From contig NZ_SWKM01000013.1 of NCBI RefSeq assembly GCF_005871205.1, positions 310,001 to 374,000 on the forward strand: a DNA stretch of 64,000 nucleotides, in the 5' to 3' direction. Shown piece by piece: positions 18,901 to 27,406 of this stretch (within the stretch, counting starts at the first letter, position 1; each line of letters begins with the position of its first letter). Source of the stretch: Marinobacter alexandrii (GTDB taxonomy: Bacteria; Pseudomonadota; Gammaproteobacteria; Pseudomonadales; Oleiphilaceae). The notes beneath the pieces are model-generated. The model had not been told where the DNA came from, did no database searches, and saw only the letters and a program-made list of their open reading frames with translations. The translations under genes were made by a program, and so were the position numbers.

Positions 18901-19680
18901 CAATGGGTATCCGAAATCGACCGCAGCATTCGCGACGGCAGCCTGTTCATTCGTGCCCAGCCCATTGTGCCGCTGATCGATACGGACGCCGGCGGCAAGT
19001 CCTATGAGCTTCTTCTCGGGCTGACAGATGCAGCCGGCAACCAGATCTCGCCGCAAGCTTATATCGAGGCGGCAGAGCAATTTCGGCGCAGCACCCGGGT
19101 GGATCTGTGGGTGGTTCAGGAAGTGCTCAACTGGATGAACGGCAACCCGGACATCCTGGAGGGGATTGATACGCTCAACGTTAACCTGTCCGGTGCGTCG
19201 CTCAGTGACGACCGGTTCATGCTGGATCTGGAAACGCTGCTGCGAGCCAACCAAGGCCTGACACCGAAGATCTGCTTTGAGGTAACAGAGACTTCCGCGG
19301 TAGCCAACCTGCACTATGCCGCCGACTTCATGCGCGAACTGAAACGTCTGAACTGCCGATTCGCACTGGATGATTTTGGCACCGGCCTGTCGTCCTATGC
19401 TTACCTACAGAAGCTGCCGGTCGATTACGTGAAGATCGACGGGATCTTTGTGAAGGACATGGCCACCAACCTCACCAACTACGCCATGGTGCGTTCGATC
19501 AACGAGCTTTGCCATTTTCTCGACCTGAAAACCATCGCTGAATACGTGGAAAACATGGAAATTATGGAAACTCTGCGGGAGATACAGGTGGATTTCGCCC
19601 AGGGTTTTGGCATCGCCAAACCCTATCGGCTAGACAGCCTGACCGCGGAGATTCGAACATCCACGGGTTTGTGCTTATGA
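15922..19680 (+). CDS. DUF1631 protein with degenerate GGDEF and EAL domains
   Basis: This is a very large protein of about 1252 residues. Residues about 20-720 match the DUF1631 family, ending in a PilZ-like segment (RELTVGDWVEITLDTGE). A GGDEF domain follows (about 810-970) whose active site reads RISGNEFAIL, so the GGDEF motif is broken. The EAL domain (about 1000-1245) has ELL in place of EAL, yet keeps NVNLSG, FEVTETS, DDFGTGLSSYAYL, VKIDG and AEYVEN. A FimX-like c-di-GMP receptor role, or weak phosphodiesterase activity, is inferred. The ATG at 15922 follows AGGAAGG; an upstream GTG at 15874 lacks a site. Confidence 0.88.
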   Translation: MTSARRNKSTKLLQDALLVCPALNPCGCVVSRIDVQDDRALLSISQLTSPAVTSRFASGEPGKVDLHILGGDSDPDSRLHLRGTLHTREGDNFVLTAKPSASVLAKLNASQEVLGRRHVLADKASMDSLKRLYQQHAIHLLEGLLPDFLDTAGRMIEQELENAAEMREITRLKDMRFIFASRQAQICQDFEARFTANSAKITDNRTEQKQGAELHVLQQQVFEDWLDLQTVAARLAGEYSDILFELHQLLNQIFRKDVTESNNPLSPAALCTCLQYATDRLGIANEHRHTIYSAFESSLREVWAPTMRVFMDACARTGLNTLGFAQLPPNWSARGATGVKTELATDTAEDETEIDSDEHLAPSQPDHHEGHTPDQSLFRLMGLAHGGDTDLVGWQQSSPQFCADLKPRRSDLLEKLQTSQPELSQALRELAEADPDFGSSVDEPTLAKASLVDQLFAPLQTQQRISGGLRDKLEQLKLPVFEALLDTPEFLNDEDHPAREIVNDLMRLCLAERASTKNLESTVSGIIDDLINAENLDSETLQLLNGQLKTLVERQDQSFVRNSERLAKTLEGKERLNKTRKLVKQELNTIVGGQEIPTVLLTLLAAGWEQLMVLALLREGPDSHYYGELLEVVKLLKNWLAPDVPDAGNDELAFERELESDNVLRFIDRELRTVGDIARFRSLMTELTGQLQQQQSVTTVYLEFYGDRPQLEPEPSQAETDRWVTRARELTVGDWVEITLDTGETRKLRLVWGGENVLRFVFLSPTGMSEVSFDFREFVQKLRTGTASLVEAGDIPFVDQSLFNMVQDVYRRLNFEATHDALTKCMHRHDFEKMVSAVLARGGSAGDNGALLVLDIDEFSVINSTYGAKAGDKLLEATGALIQKHCASHYPEPHAGRISGNEFAILVDGAATEESLDFAEHLRQEFEDQEFTHDDAAYRATLSVSVCPIFDAAVSAGDLLNSASLSLKSVKRLGGNRVELVKDSSPLAKPETPQWVSEIDRSIRDGSLFIRAQPIVPLIDTDAGGKSYELLLGLTDAAGNQISPQAYIEAAEQFRRSTRVDLWVVQEVLNWMNGNPDILEGIDTLNVNLSGASLSDDRFMLDLETLLRANQGLTPKICFEVTETSAVANLHYAADFMRELKRLNCRFALDDFGTGLSSYAYLQKLPVDYVKIDGIFVKDMATNLTNYAMVRSINELCHFLDLKTIAEYVENMEIMETLREIQVDFAQGFGIAKPYRLDSLTAEIRTSTGLCL

Positions 19681-19894
19681 AAAAGTCCTTTGCATTTGGA
19701 AACTTGTGAGGTACTGTAGTCGCCGTTGGAAAGATTTAGCAAAGCATTTCATCAATAAGACGCATTGTAGCTGTAATAAGTCGTACGTCCTGTTTTTGAT
19801 CACGCCAGTTTTTTGTTTCCCGCACAATGCCGATCGGATATCACAACGATAGTTTGACGGCGCATTTAAAAGATCAAATTCAGGAAAGTTAAAT
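19681..19894 (+). promoter_or_regulatory. Probable promoter and long 5' leader of the cold-shock gene
   Basis: This is a 214-base AT-rich gap before the csp gene, unlike the short gaps around it. Cold-shock genes often carry long structured leaders that fold at low temperature. The stretch just upstream of the start holds AGGAAAG as ribosome site. I cannot place the transcription start by eye. Confidence 0.4.
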
Positions 19895-20101
19895 ATGTCT
19901 ACAGTTACCGGCAACGTTAAGTTCTTCAACGAAGCGAAAGGTTTTGGTTTCATCACTCGTGAAGGCGGCCCGGACGTATTCGTTCACTACAGCGCTATTC
20001 AAGGCGGTGGTTTCAAGACTCTGGCCGAAGGCCAAGAAGTTGAGTTCACCGTGACTCAGGGCCAGAAAGGTCCTCAGGCGGAGAACGTTGTTGCTCTGTA
20101 A
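19895..20101 (+). CDS. Cold-shock protein (CspA family)
   Basis: This is a 68-residue single cold-shock domain protein. RNP1 reads KGFGFIT and RNP2 reads VFVHYSAI, with the starting [11 protein letters not shown]. It binds single-stranded RNA and DNA and melts RNA structure. The length is that of CspA/CspE types. A strong intrinsic terminator follows after 29 bases, so it is transcribed alone. Confidence 0.96.
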   Translation: MSTVTGNVKFFNEAKGFGFITREGGPDVFVHYSAIQGGGFKTLAEGQEVEFTVTQGQKGPQAENVVAL

Positions 20102-20130
20102 TCCTTAACGGATTAAGCAATAACCGCGAA

Positions 20131-20158
20131 AAAAGGCAGCTTCGGCTGCCTTTTTTTA
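20131..20158 (+). terminator. Intrinsic terminator of the cold-shock gene
   Basis: A perfect stem (AAAAGGCAGC with GCTGCCTTTT) closes a stable TTCG tetraloop and runs into a T-tract. It is the best terminator in the window. Confidence 0.9.
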
Positions 20159-20250
20159 TATCCTTTTTTTGCAGATCCCCAAGCCCGTGCCATGCTTAGA
20201 GTAAGTTCGTAACATGAACGATTGCACGACAGGCAATACAGGGAGGGGTC

Positions 20251-20670
20251 ATGTACAGTAAGATTCTGGTGCCCGTTGATCTGGCACATACCGAGAAACT
20301 GTCGAAAGCGTTGAACACGGCCGTCGATATTGCCAAGCACTACAACGCCGCAGTCTGCTACGTCACCGTAACCAACACTACCCCCGGTGCCGCCGCGCAC
20401 AACCCCAGGGAACTCGCCGAAAAGCTTCAGGTTTTTGCCGAAGAACAGGGTAAGGCTCACGGTCTGCGTACCAGCAGTGAAGTACTGGCGACACCAGACA
20501 CTGCAGTGGAGCTCGACCAAAGACTCCTTGATGCCATCAAGGATACCGGCGCCGATCTGATCGTGATGGCCTCACACGCCCCTGGAGTGGGAGACCGCCT
20601 GCACATCCTTCATTCCAACGCTGGCAACATTGTGAAGCACAGCGATATTTCAGTGTTTGTGGTGCGCTGA
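20251..20670 (+). CDS. Universal stress protein
   Basis: This is a 139-residue UspA-fold protein. The start MYSKILVPVDLAHTEK and the C-terminal HSDISVFVVR are typical. The usual ATP-binding run G-x2-G-x9-G-S is altered: the segment reads MASHAPGVGDRLHILHSNAGN, so the Gly before the last Ser is His. The fold resembles UspF/UspG types, and ATP binding is uncertain. A GGGAGG ribosome site precedes the ATG. Confidence 0.87.
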   Translation: MYSKILVPVDLAHTEKLSKALNTAVDIAKHYNAAVCYVTVTNTTPGAAAHNPRELAEKLQVFAEEQGKAHGLRTSSEVLATPDTAVELDQRLLDAIKDTGADLIVMASHAPGVGDRLHILHSNAGNIVKHSDISVFVVR

Positions 20671-20775
20671 CTCAAGTAAGCTATGCTTCAAACCAGTTAA
20701 TCCCCTGCCTTCACTTGATCCTGCCCCGGGTTCAAGCGTCCGGCTGGCCTGCATACTGTTAATCAGAAAGGCGCT

Positions 20776-21633
20776 ATGAAAGTACCGAAGAGATTACAGC
20801 CCCTTGTCGACGACGGCATGGTGGACGAAGTGATGTACCAGTTGATGAGCGGCAAGGAAGCACAGGTGTACGTGGTGCGCTGTGGCGACCAGTTGCGTTG
20901 TGCCAAGGTATTCAAGGAAGCCCGGAAACGCAGTTTCAAGCAGGCAGTGGAATACCAGGAAGGCCGCAAGGTACGCAACAGCCGCCGCGCCCGGGCCATG
21001 AGCAAGAAAACCCGTTATGGCCAGAAAGAGCAGGAAGACGCCTGGCTGAACGCCGAAGTGGATGCCCTCTATCGCCTCGCGTCGGCCGGCGTGCGGGTAC
21101 CACAGCCTCTGGGGTTCGTAGATGGCGTCCTACTGATGGAAATGATTACCGATGAAGATGGTCAAGCTGCGCCCCGGCTGGACGATGTCACCCTGACGCC
21201 TGAAGTCGCCCGGGAGTACCACGAGCAAGTCATCTCAGAGATTGTCCGCATGCTCGACGCTGGCCTGATCCACGGCGACCTATCTGAGTTCAATGTGCTG
21301 GTTGACGCCCAGGGCCCGGTCATCATTGACCTGCCCCAGGCCGTCAATGCCGCGGGCAACAACAATGCCGAGCGCATGCTGGAACGGGATGTCGACAACA
21401 TGCGCCGCCATTTTGGCCGCTATGCCCCGGACCTGCTCCTGACCGACTACGCCAAGGAAATCTGGGCCCTTTATGAAAGCGGCGACCTGCGCCCGGACAG
21501 CAAGCTGACCGGCTGCTTCGAACACGACACCCACAGTGCCGATGTCGGCGAGTTGATGGCCGTGATTGATGCGGCAAAGCTGGAAGAGCAGGAGCGCTTG
21601 GAACGCCTGCAAATGGAAGAGGAAGACACCTGA
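20776..21633 (+). CDS. RIO-type serine protein kinase
   Basis: This is a 285-residue RIO kinase. The ATP-lysine lies in LRCAKVFKEA, the catalytic loop is HGDLSEFNVLVD (near residue 165), and the metal-binding loop is IIDLPQAV, which replaces DFG as usual in RIO proteins. Bacterial members are of unknown target; in eukaryotes they mature ribosomes. It sits alone between usp and a minus-strand methyltransferase-like gene. Confidence 0.9.
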   Translation: MKVPKRLQPLVDDGMVDEVMYQLMSGKEAQVYVVRCGDQLRCAKVFKEARKRSFKQAVEYQEGRKVRNSRRARAMSKKTRYGQKEQEDAWLNAEVDALYRLASAGVRVPQPLGFVDGVLLMEMITDEDGQAAPRLDDVTLTPEVAREYHEQVISEIVRMLDAGLIHGDLSEFNVLVDAQGPVIIDLPQAVNAAGNNNAERMLERDVDNMRRHFGRYAPDLLLTDYAKEIWALYESGDLRPDSKLTGCFEHDTHSADVGELMAVIDAAKLEEQERLERLQMEEEDT

Positions 21634-21639
21634 CCGGCC

Positions 21640-22314
21640 TTACCAGGCCAGCCAGATAACGTGCTTCGCCCCTTTGCCGGGGCGATGCGCGCGCACGGTA
21701 ATCGGTTCAACCGACAACCCTGCCCGCTTAAGACGCTCCGTAAACGCCGGATCCTGCCCCGCCGACCAATAGGCCAGAACGCCATCCGGCCGCAATGCCG
21801 CCTGTGCTGCGGCAATACCTGCGGTGGTGTAGAGCCAGTCGTTTTCCTTGCGCGTCAGACCTTCGGGGCCGTTATCGATATCCAGCAGAATGGCGTCGTA
21901 GCTGGCCGGCGACTCCTTGATCAACTGCACCACATCGCCAATATGAACCCTGGCCCTGGGATCATTCAGGGGATAACCAGCGGCCCCGCCAAGAGGCCCC
22001 AGATTCCAGTCTTTCACCTCGGGCACCAGCTCGGCCACGGTCACCTCGGCGTTCTCACCCAAGGATTGCAGCGCCGCCGCCAGGGTATAACCCATGCCCA
22101 ACCCACCGATCAGCACCCGTGGTGCCGGGTGATCAGCAATGCGTTCACAGGGCAACGTTGCCAGTGCATCCTCGGAGCCGTGCAGGCGGCTGTTCATCAA
22201 TTCGCCGGTGCTGCCAGCAATCTTGATGGAAAATTCATCGTTACGCTGCAGCAGGCGCAGCTGGGTTCCCTTACCGGGAATAGTCGCTGTGCCTAGCAGC
22301 TCAAAACGGGCCAT
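21640..22314 (-). CDS. Spermidine synthase-like protein
   Basis: This is a 224-residue Rossmann-fold protein related to spermidine synthases. The nucleotide/dcSAM motif is LIGGLGMGYTLAAAL, and the central acidic motif reads LLDIDNGPEG. It is shorter than true SpeE (about 280 residues). Such spermidine-synthase-like proteins are often orphan aminopropyl- or methyltransferases with unproven substrates. It runs convergent with the RIO kinase gene, 6 bases apart. Confidence 0.82.
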   Translation of the reverse strand: MARFELLGTATIPGKGTQLRLLQRNDEFSIKIAGSTGELMNSRLHGSEDALATLPCERIADHPAPRVLIGGLGMGYTLAAALQSLGENAEVTVAELVPEVKDWNLGPLGGAAGYPLNDPRARVHIGDVVQLIKESPASYDAILLDIDNGPEGLTRKENDWLYTTAGIAAAQAALRPDGVLAYWSAGQDPAFTERLKRAGLSVEPITVRAHRPGKGAKHVIWLAW

Positions 22315-22359
22315 AAAAACCTCGGTGGCGGATAGGTGGGGAATAAATGCCGCGACACT

Positions 22360-23031
22360 TTACCACGGCAGTGCTTCACCGTTGCTGTGCCAGAACGATC
22401 CTGTGTTCTCCAGGCTCAGGCCTTCGATGCGTGCCGCCAGCCCCTTGGCCGATTCCTCAGGCGAGATCAGCCCGCCAAAGTTCACCATCCGAGTCTGCAC
22501 ATAGCCGGGGTGCAGTTGGGCAACGGCAATGCCCCTGGGCTTCAAGTCTACGGCCAGTGATTTACCAAAGGCATTAAGAGCCGCCTTCGAGGCCCGGTAG
22601 CCATAGCGCCCGCCGGAATCGTTATCGGCGATCGAGCCCATGCGACTGGTGATGTTGGCAATCTTGCCCCCGGACGGAATCTGCGACACCAGGGCCTCGG
22701 TCACTCGCAGCGGCGCGTAGGCGTTGATCTCCATCTGGATGCGAATCGAGTCGAAATCAATGCTGCCGAGCTTTTCATCCTGCAGCAGGCCAGCGTTGTT
22801 GATCAGCAGATCGATGCGCTCGCCTGCCAGGGCATCCGTGAGTTTGTCGATCCCGGCATCCTTGGTCACATCAATGCCCTCGATTACTCGGGCAGCTACG
22901 TCGGTCAGCTCAGCCGACGCTTCGCGGCACACACCGATCACGTCACAACCTTCACCGGCAAAATGTCGGGCCAGCTCAAGGCCAATGCCGCGATTGGCGC
23001 CGGTGATCACAACGGTTCGTTTCTCAGACAT
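22360..23031 (-). CDS. SDR family oxidoreductase
   Basis: This is a short-chain dehydrogenase of 223 residues. The cofactor loop is TGANRGIGLE, NNAG follows, and the active site has Ser in NITSRMGS with Tyr and Lys in YGYRASKAA. The substrate is not known; the close spacing and the LDLARGIAVAQLHPGYVQT region resemble the C-factor-like SDR group. It is divergent from mtfA, with a short shared promoter region. Confidence 0.83.
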   Translation of the reverse strand: MSEKRTVVITGANRGIGLELARHFAGEGCDVIGVCREASAELTDVAARVIEGIDVTKDAGIDKLTDALAGERIDLLINNAGLLQDEKLGSIDFDSIRIQMEINAYAPLRVTEALVSQIPSGGKIANITSRMGSIADNDSGGRYGYRASKAALNAFGKSLAVDLKPRGIAVAQLHPGYVQTRMVNFGGLISPEESAKGLAARIEGLSLENTGSFWHSNGEALPW

Positions 23032-23097
23032 AGCAACCTCCAGAAGTTGGTATAGGGTAAGATGGCGAAACGCCCACTCGGACTGGAATCATACGGA

Positions 23098-23934
23098 ATG
23101 TCAGCCCTGTTTGTATTTGCGCTGTTTGCAGTAACGCTCATTTCACTGTCCGTGTTTTACCTGTTTTTCTACCGCAACTGGCGCCGGCAGCGGGAGCTGG
23201 ACCAGCCCTTCCCCACGCCCTGGCGCGCCCTGTTGCACGAAAACGTTCCGCTCTACCAGCGACTGGCGCCAGAGCAGCAAAAGAGACTAGAACAGCATGT
23301 GCAGCTGTTCCTGGCTGAAAAAGAGTACTATGGCTGCGACGGATTTGAGGTGGACGACAGGGTTCGCGTCACCATTGCCGGACATGCCTGCCTGCTGATC
23401 CTTGCCCGCCCATTCAGTGACTACGATGAGGTGCGCAGCATTCTGGTCTACCCGGACGTGTACCGGGTGCAGGCTTCGGAAAGCGACGGATTGGTGGTGA
23501 GAGAAGACGAACAGATCCGGGCCGGCGAAGCATCCTCCCGGGGCCAGGTGGTACTGGCTTGGTCAGAATGCGAGGACGATGCCCGGCACCCGAACGAGCC
23601 CCACAACGTTGTTCTGCATGAGTTTGCGCATCAGCTCGACTACCTCGACGGCACCGCCGACGGAGCCCCGCCACTCAGTGGGCAGCAAGCCGAGCAGTGG
23701 CTCCACACCATGACCGAAGCCTATGAGCACCTGCGGCGCTCCCTCCGGCATCACCACCAGAGCTGGCTCGACCCCTACGGCGCAACCCAGCCCGCTGAAT
23801 TCTTTGCGGTGCTCACTGAGGCCTTCTACCAGCAACCCGCACACCTCAAGGACACTCAGCCGGCAGTGTATGCCGTGCTCTGCGATTTCTACCGGATCGA
23901 CCCGATGATCGCGTTTTGCTCGAAATCCGATTAA
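23098..23934 (+). CDS. mtfA: MtfA-type zinc-dependent peptidase
   Basis: This is a zinc peptidase of the MtfA family, about 278 residues. A hydrophobic N-terminal helix (SALFVFALFAVTLISLSVF) should anchor it, and the zinc motif HEFAH lies near residue 174 in VVLHEFAHQLDYLDG. The late EFFAVLTEAFYQQP supplies the third ligand region (Glu). E. coli MtfA binds Mlc and affects glucose uptake; the anchor differs from that soluble enzyme. The ATG at 23062 is an alternative start. The last 4 bases overlap the DUF2784 gene. Confidence 0.87.
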   Translation: MSALFVFALFAVTLISLSVFYLFFYRNWRRQRELDQPFPTPWRALLHENVPLYQRLAPEQQKRLEQHVQLFLAEKEYYGCDGFEVDDRVRVTIAGHACLLILARPFSDYDEVRSILVYPDVYRVQASESDGLVVREDEQIRAGEASSRGQVVLAWSECEDDARHPNEPHNVVLHEFAHQLDYLDGTADGAPPLSGQQAEQWLHTMTEAYEHLRRSLRHHHQSWLDPYGATQPAEFFAVLTEAFYQQPAHLKDTQPAVYAVLCDFYRIDPMIAFCSKSD

Positions 23935-24323
23935 CGGGGCCGGATGACGAACCAGCTCAGTAAGACCAGAGCCCCGAACACACTGTAACTCAGGATGAAC
24001 ACCCACTCGGGTGCGCTGAAATACAGAATGGCGTGGAGCCAGTGCTGAATAAACGAGCCTTCGTAGCTGACATCACCAGCCCGACTGCGCAGCGCCATCT
24101 CCCAGGTGGTTAACGGGCAGATAACGCCCAGCCAGGACTGGACAACGACAATACCAATGGCAATCACGTGGGTTGCCCGGAACCAGAGATTGCGCACCCA
24201 GGACCAGCTCAGAAAGTGGCCCAGATAGATCACCAGCAGCCCAAGCACCACGTAGGCGACAAAGGCCACATGCAGGACCAGCAACGAGTCCGCGAGAACG
24301 ACGTACACGGCACCTGGAACCAT
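23931..24323 (-). CDS. DUF2784 family membrane protein
   Basis: This is a 130-residue protein with four hydrophobic helices. The start (YVVLADSLLVLHVAFVAYVV), the LGVICPLTTWEMALR motif and the end region SAPEWVFILSY are characteristic of the DUF2784 family, whose function is unknown. It is convergent to mtfA with a 4-base overlap. It is separated from the copper chaperone gene by 86 bases. Confidence 0.85.
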   Translation of the reverse strand: MVPGAVYVVLADSLLVLHVAFVAYVVLGLLVIYLGHFLSWSWVRNLWFRATHVIAIGIVVVQSWLGVICPLTTWEMALRSRAGDVSYEGSFIQHWLHAILYFSAPEWVFILSYSVFGALVLLSWFVIRPR

Positions 24324-24409
24324 ACCGGTTCACCCTTCCCAGTTCCCAGCGGGCCGCCATTGGAAACAATGGGGCTGCACCGAAAACCTCTTCTACCTTA
24401 GTTAGCCCA

Positions 24410-24904
24410 TCACTCCATCTGATGACCGGAGTGGTCCATTTCCTCTTTCATCGAACCGCCGTCCAGAGGCTCTACGGTCAGTTCCACCTCCAGCGCTTCG
24501 GCTCCGTCGAATTCCAGGGTCAGCGGAATACTCTCACCCTCCTGCAGCGGCTGAACCAGTTTTTCCAGCATCAGGTGGTAACCGTGGGGCTTCAGCTCTA
24601 CGGCTTCTCCGGCGGGGATGGTCAGGCCCTCTTTGAGCGGCTGCATGCTCATCATGCCATCGTGCATCATGGATTCGTGGATCGAAACGCTTGCCGCCCG
24701 CGGGGTTTGCGCACCGATCAGGGTGATGTCGGAATCGCCGGCGTTCTTGATGACCAGGTAGCCCACCCCCATTGGCGTGCCCGGCGGCGTCGGCCGACTC
24801 CACGGATGATCGATGTGCACAGCCTCTGTCACGAATTCATGGGCCGTGGCCCAAGTCGGTATCAGGGCGATCAGCGCAGCGGCAAACAGGGCTTTTACTT
24901 TCAT
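24410..24904 (-). CDS. Periplasmic copper chaperone PCu(A)C
   Basis: This is a 164-residue exported protein. The signal peptide MKVKALFAAALIALIPTWATA is followed by the PCu(A)C domain. The copper ligands fit the H(M)x10Mx21HxM pattern: His and Met in SIHESMMHDGMMSM, and the later HGYHLML. The tail KEEMDHSGHQME adds further Met and His. It should pass Cu(I) to cytochrome oxidase assembly. It is transcribed alone on the minus strand. Confidence 0.9.
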   Translation of the reverse strand: MKVKALFAAALIALIPTWATAHEFVTEAVHIDHPWSRPTPPGTPMGVGYLVIKNAGDSDITLIGAQTPRAASVSIHESMMHDGMMSMQPLKEGLTIPAGEAVELKPHGYHLMLEKLVQPLQEGESIPLTLEFDGAEALEVELTVEPLDGGSMKEEMDHSGHQME

Positions 24905-25012
24905 TACTCGGCGATTCCTTATCCAAAAGTTGATTTGGGATAAAGCTTAATGAAGGCACGGACGGGCACAAGTAGTTTCATGCAGCCGAGTGTAGAAAAG
25001 TTCAGTGCGAAT

Positions 25013-27289
25013 TCAGCTCACGTACGCGGCGAGCTGCTCCCGAACCCGTTCGATAGGCACTGGACGGCTGAAGTAGAAGCCCTGGAAACGCCGGCAACCC
25101 ATGGCAATCAGCGCATCGGCCTGGGATTTATGCTCCACGCCCTCGGCCACCAGCTCCATGCCATGGTTGCCTGCAATGGCGACAATACTCTCCACCATGT
25201 TCCGGGACTGCTTATCGGCGTTGATATGGTCAATAAAGGATTTGTCTATTTTCAGCTCATCGATGGGCAAAGTACGCAACAGACTCAGGGACGAATAGCC
25301 GGTGCCGAAATCATCCATGGAAAAGCGAATGCCGACACTTCGCAACTGGTTCAGCACCGGCAGGATCTTGGTATGCCCGGACATGAAAAGGGTTTCGGTG
25401 ATTTCCAGGGTCAGCTCGCTGGGCGCCACCTGATGGTAGTCCAGCTTGTCGAGGACCGATTCGGCAAAACCGGGCTGCATGATCTGCAGCACCGAAATGT
25501 TAACGGATAGCTCCAGCGGTGCCTCTTCCGAGCGGGGGAGCAAACTAAAATCAGCCAGACTGTGGTCGAGCACATAGTCGCCTAATTGAACCATGAGCCC
25601 GGACGCTTCAGCCACCGAAACAAATTCATTGGGTGGCACGTAGCCCAGCTCGTTGTCGTGCCACCGGGCCAGCGCTTCCATGCCGATCACTTGTCCGTGG
25701 GCATCCACCTGGGTCTGATAGGCCATGGTAATCAGATTCGGTTCCAACGCCCCCCGCAGTCTCTGCTCAATGTGCACCCGGCGCAAATAGCCGGTTTCGA
25801 TGTCGTTACGGAACAGGCACACCTCGTTGCGATTTCGTTTTGCCTTATGCAGGGCAAGGTGGGCGCTGCGCACGATGCTACTGAAGGAGTGTCCGTTCTC
25901 GGGGAAAATGGCGGCGCCAATGCTGGCCCCCAGTTGAAGTTCGAGCGCGCCGGTCTGGATGCAGTGACTGGTATCCCCCAGCAGTCGCCAACAGTAACTA
26001 GACACCTGCTCCGGCTCACACAGGTGGGTGACAATAGCAAACTCATCACCACCCAGGCTGGCCACCACCGCCTCTTCCCCGGCGTTTTTTCGCAGGCAAC
26101 GCGACCACTCCGCCAGCACCCGATCGCCAAAGTCCTGTCCAAACCGGTCATTGATGCCGCGGAAATTATCAATGTCTACCAACGCCATACTGAACGGCTG
26201 GTGACTGTTAATGCGGGTGTGAATCTGGTCGATCAGTCCGGCCCGATTGAGCAGACCGGTCAGGTCGTCATGCCGGGACTGGTGGAACAATTCCTCCAGG
26301 CGCCTTTTCTCGACCTTGTCAATGCGGTTGAACAGTAAGTAAAGCAGTGCAGAGACTACAAAGAACAGGCCCAGGTATGTCGCCAGCTCCTTGAAGAAAT
26401 CCCGAAGAATGCCGGCCATATCGGACTCGGAAATGATCCACAACTCGAAGCGAGAATCGTAGACCGCAGCCCCCATGTAGTTACCACTGTCACGTTCGGA
26501 GTAAAAGACCACGGCATCACCATCGGCCTTGATAGCTTCCATGCTTCGACCGGCCTGCTCTTCCAGCCGCGCCGTTTCCTCGCGAATCTGCTCCTCTGTA
26601 CGCCGAATGTCGGCATAATCCTGCGGGCCAACGCCTTCGCGGTCCAGGTACTGAATATAACCATCGCGCTCGCGGAACAGCCTCAAACTGTCGGCTGCCC
26701 GACTGTGGTGATCCTTGCGAAAGATACCCCGGTCACTCTCAATTTCAAGACCGGCGGTCATCACCAGCAATACCTCACCAGAGTCGTCCCTTAAAGCTTT
26801 TCGAACCGGAATAATCCATTTTTCGAGGGGCTCAAAAAAGTAAGTCCGCCCCAGGATGAGTTTGTCTTCCGTCAGTGCGAGGTCAAAACTGGGAGCCGTT
26901 ATTTCCGAGCCGCGAAGGTTGGGTAGCTGCTCTACGCTGACATTGGAGCTCAGCGCGAGGAATTGTCCGTCGGGTTGCACCAGCCCGATACCCGCAATGG
27001 AGGGGTTAGAGGCCAGAATGCTGTCGAGCAGCGGCAGGGCATCGGGTATTTCAGGGAACTCACCGCGTCGTAGTAGCTCACGACCAACAACGTCCAACAC
27101 CAGCTCCTGGGTACTGAGAATGCTGAAAACAGATTGTGCGAAGAACTCAGCGCGGGATTGATGATGGCGTTCATATCGATCAACGGTGCCACTCCAGGAA
27201 GACGACACCAGGGCCGCAAGCAATACGAGGCCACCGGCATACACGAGCCAGAATAGCGTCCATATATTTCGCTTGCGTGTCGCCAACAT
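25013..27289 (-). CDS. Membrane sensor with GGDEF and EAL domains
   Basis: This is a 758-residue c-di-GMP signalling protein. A first helix (about 12-32) and a second (about 300-325) flank a periplasmic sensor of about 265 residues with a dCACHE/PDC look. The GGDEF domain keeps ASLGGDEFAI near residue 412. The EAL domain keeps IGMEALARW near residue 537, with DDFGTGYSSLSLL and KIDKSFI, so both activities are possible. Unlike the large DUF1631 protein its motifs are intact. No partner gene is evident. Confidence 0.9.
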   Translation of the reverse strand: MLATRKRNIWTLFWLVYAGGLVLLAALVSSSWSGTVDRYERHHQSRAEFFAQSVFSILSTQELVLDVVGRELLRRGEFPEIPDALPLLDSILASNPSIAGIGLVQPDGQFLALSSNVSVEQLPNLRGSEITAPSFDLALTEDKLILGRTYFFEPLEKWIIPVRKALRDDSGEVLLVMTAGLEIESDRGIFRKDHHSRAADSLRLFRERDGYIQYLDREGVGPQDYADIRRTEEQIREETARLEEQAGRSMEAIKADGDAVVFYSERDSGNYMGAAVYDSRFELWIISESDMAGILRDFFKELATYLGLFFVVSALLYLLFNRIDKVEKRRLEELFHQSRHDDLTGLLNRAGLIDQIHTRINSHQPFSMALVDIDNFRGINDRFGQDFGDRVLAEWSRCLRKNAGEEAVVASLGGDEFAIVTHLCEPEQVSSYCWRLLGDTSHCIQTGALELQLGASIGAAIFPENGHSFSSIVRSAHLALHKAKRNRNEVCLFRNDIETGYLRRVHIEQRLRGALEPNLITMAYQTQVDAHGQVIGMEALARWHDNELGYVPPNEFVSVAEASGLMVQLGDYVLDHSLADFSLLPRSEEAPLELSVNISVLQIMQPGFAESVLDKLDYHQVAPSELTLEITETLFMSGHTKILPVLNQLRSVGIRFSMDDFGTGYSSLSLLRTLPIDELKIDKSFIDHINADKQSRNMVESIVAIAGNHGMELVAEGVEHKSQADALIAMGCRRFQGFYFSRPVPIERVREQLAAYVS

Positions 27290-27406
27290 ACCCCCCGGGC
27301 GTGTCCATGAAAATACATCGACACATTGCCAGTGAGTCCATTATAGGCCGAGTCCACCTCCGTCGAATTTACGATTTTTTAATCGCTCTCCCTTTTTAGT
27401 GCAGAC

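Noticed and set aside
20671..20775. Possible terminator after the universal stress protein gene
   Set aside because: The GC-rich segment near 20724-20740 does not form a clean stem followed by T residues.
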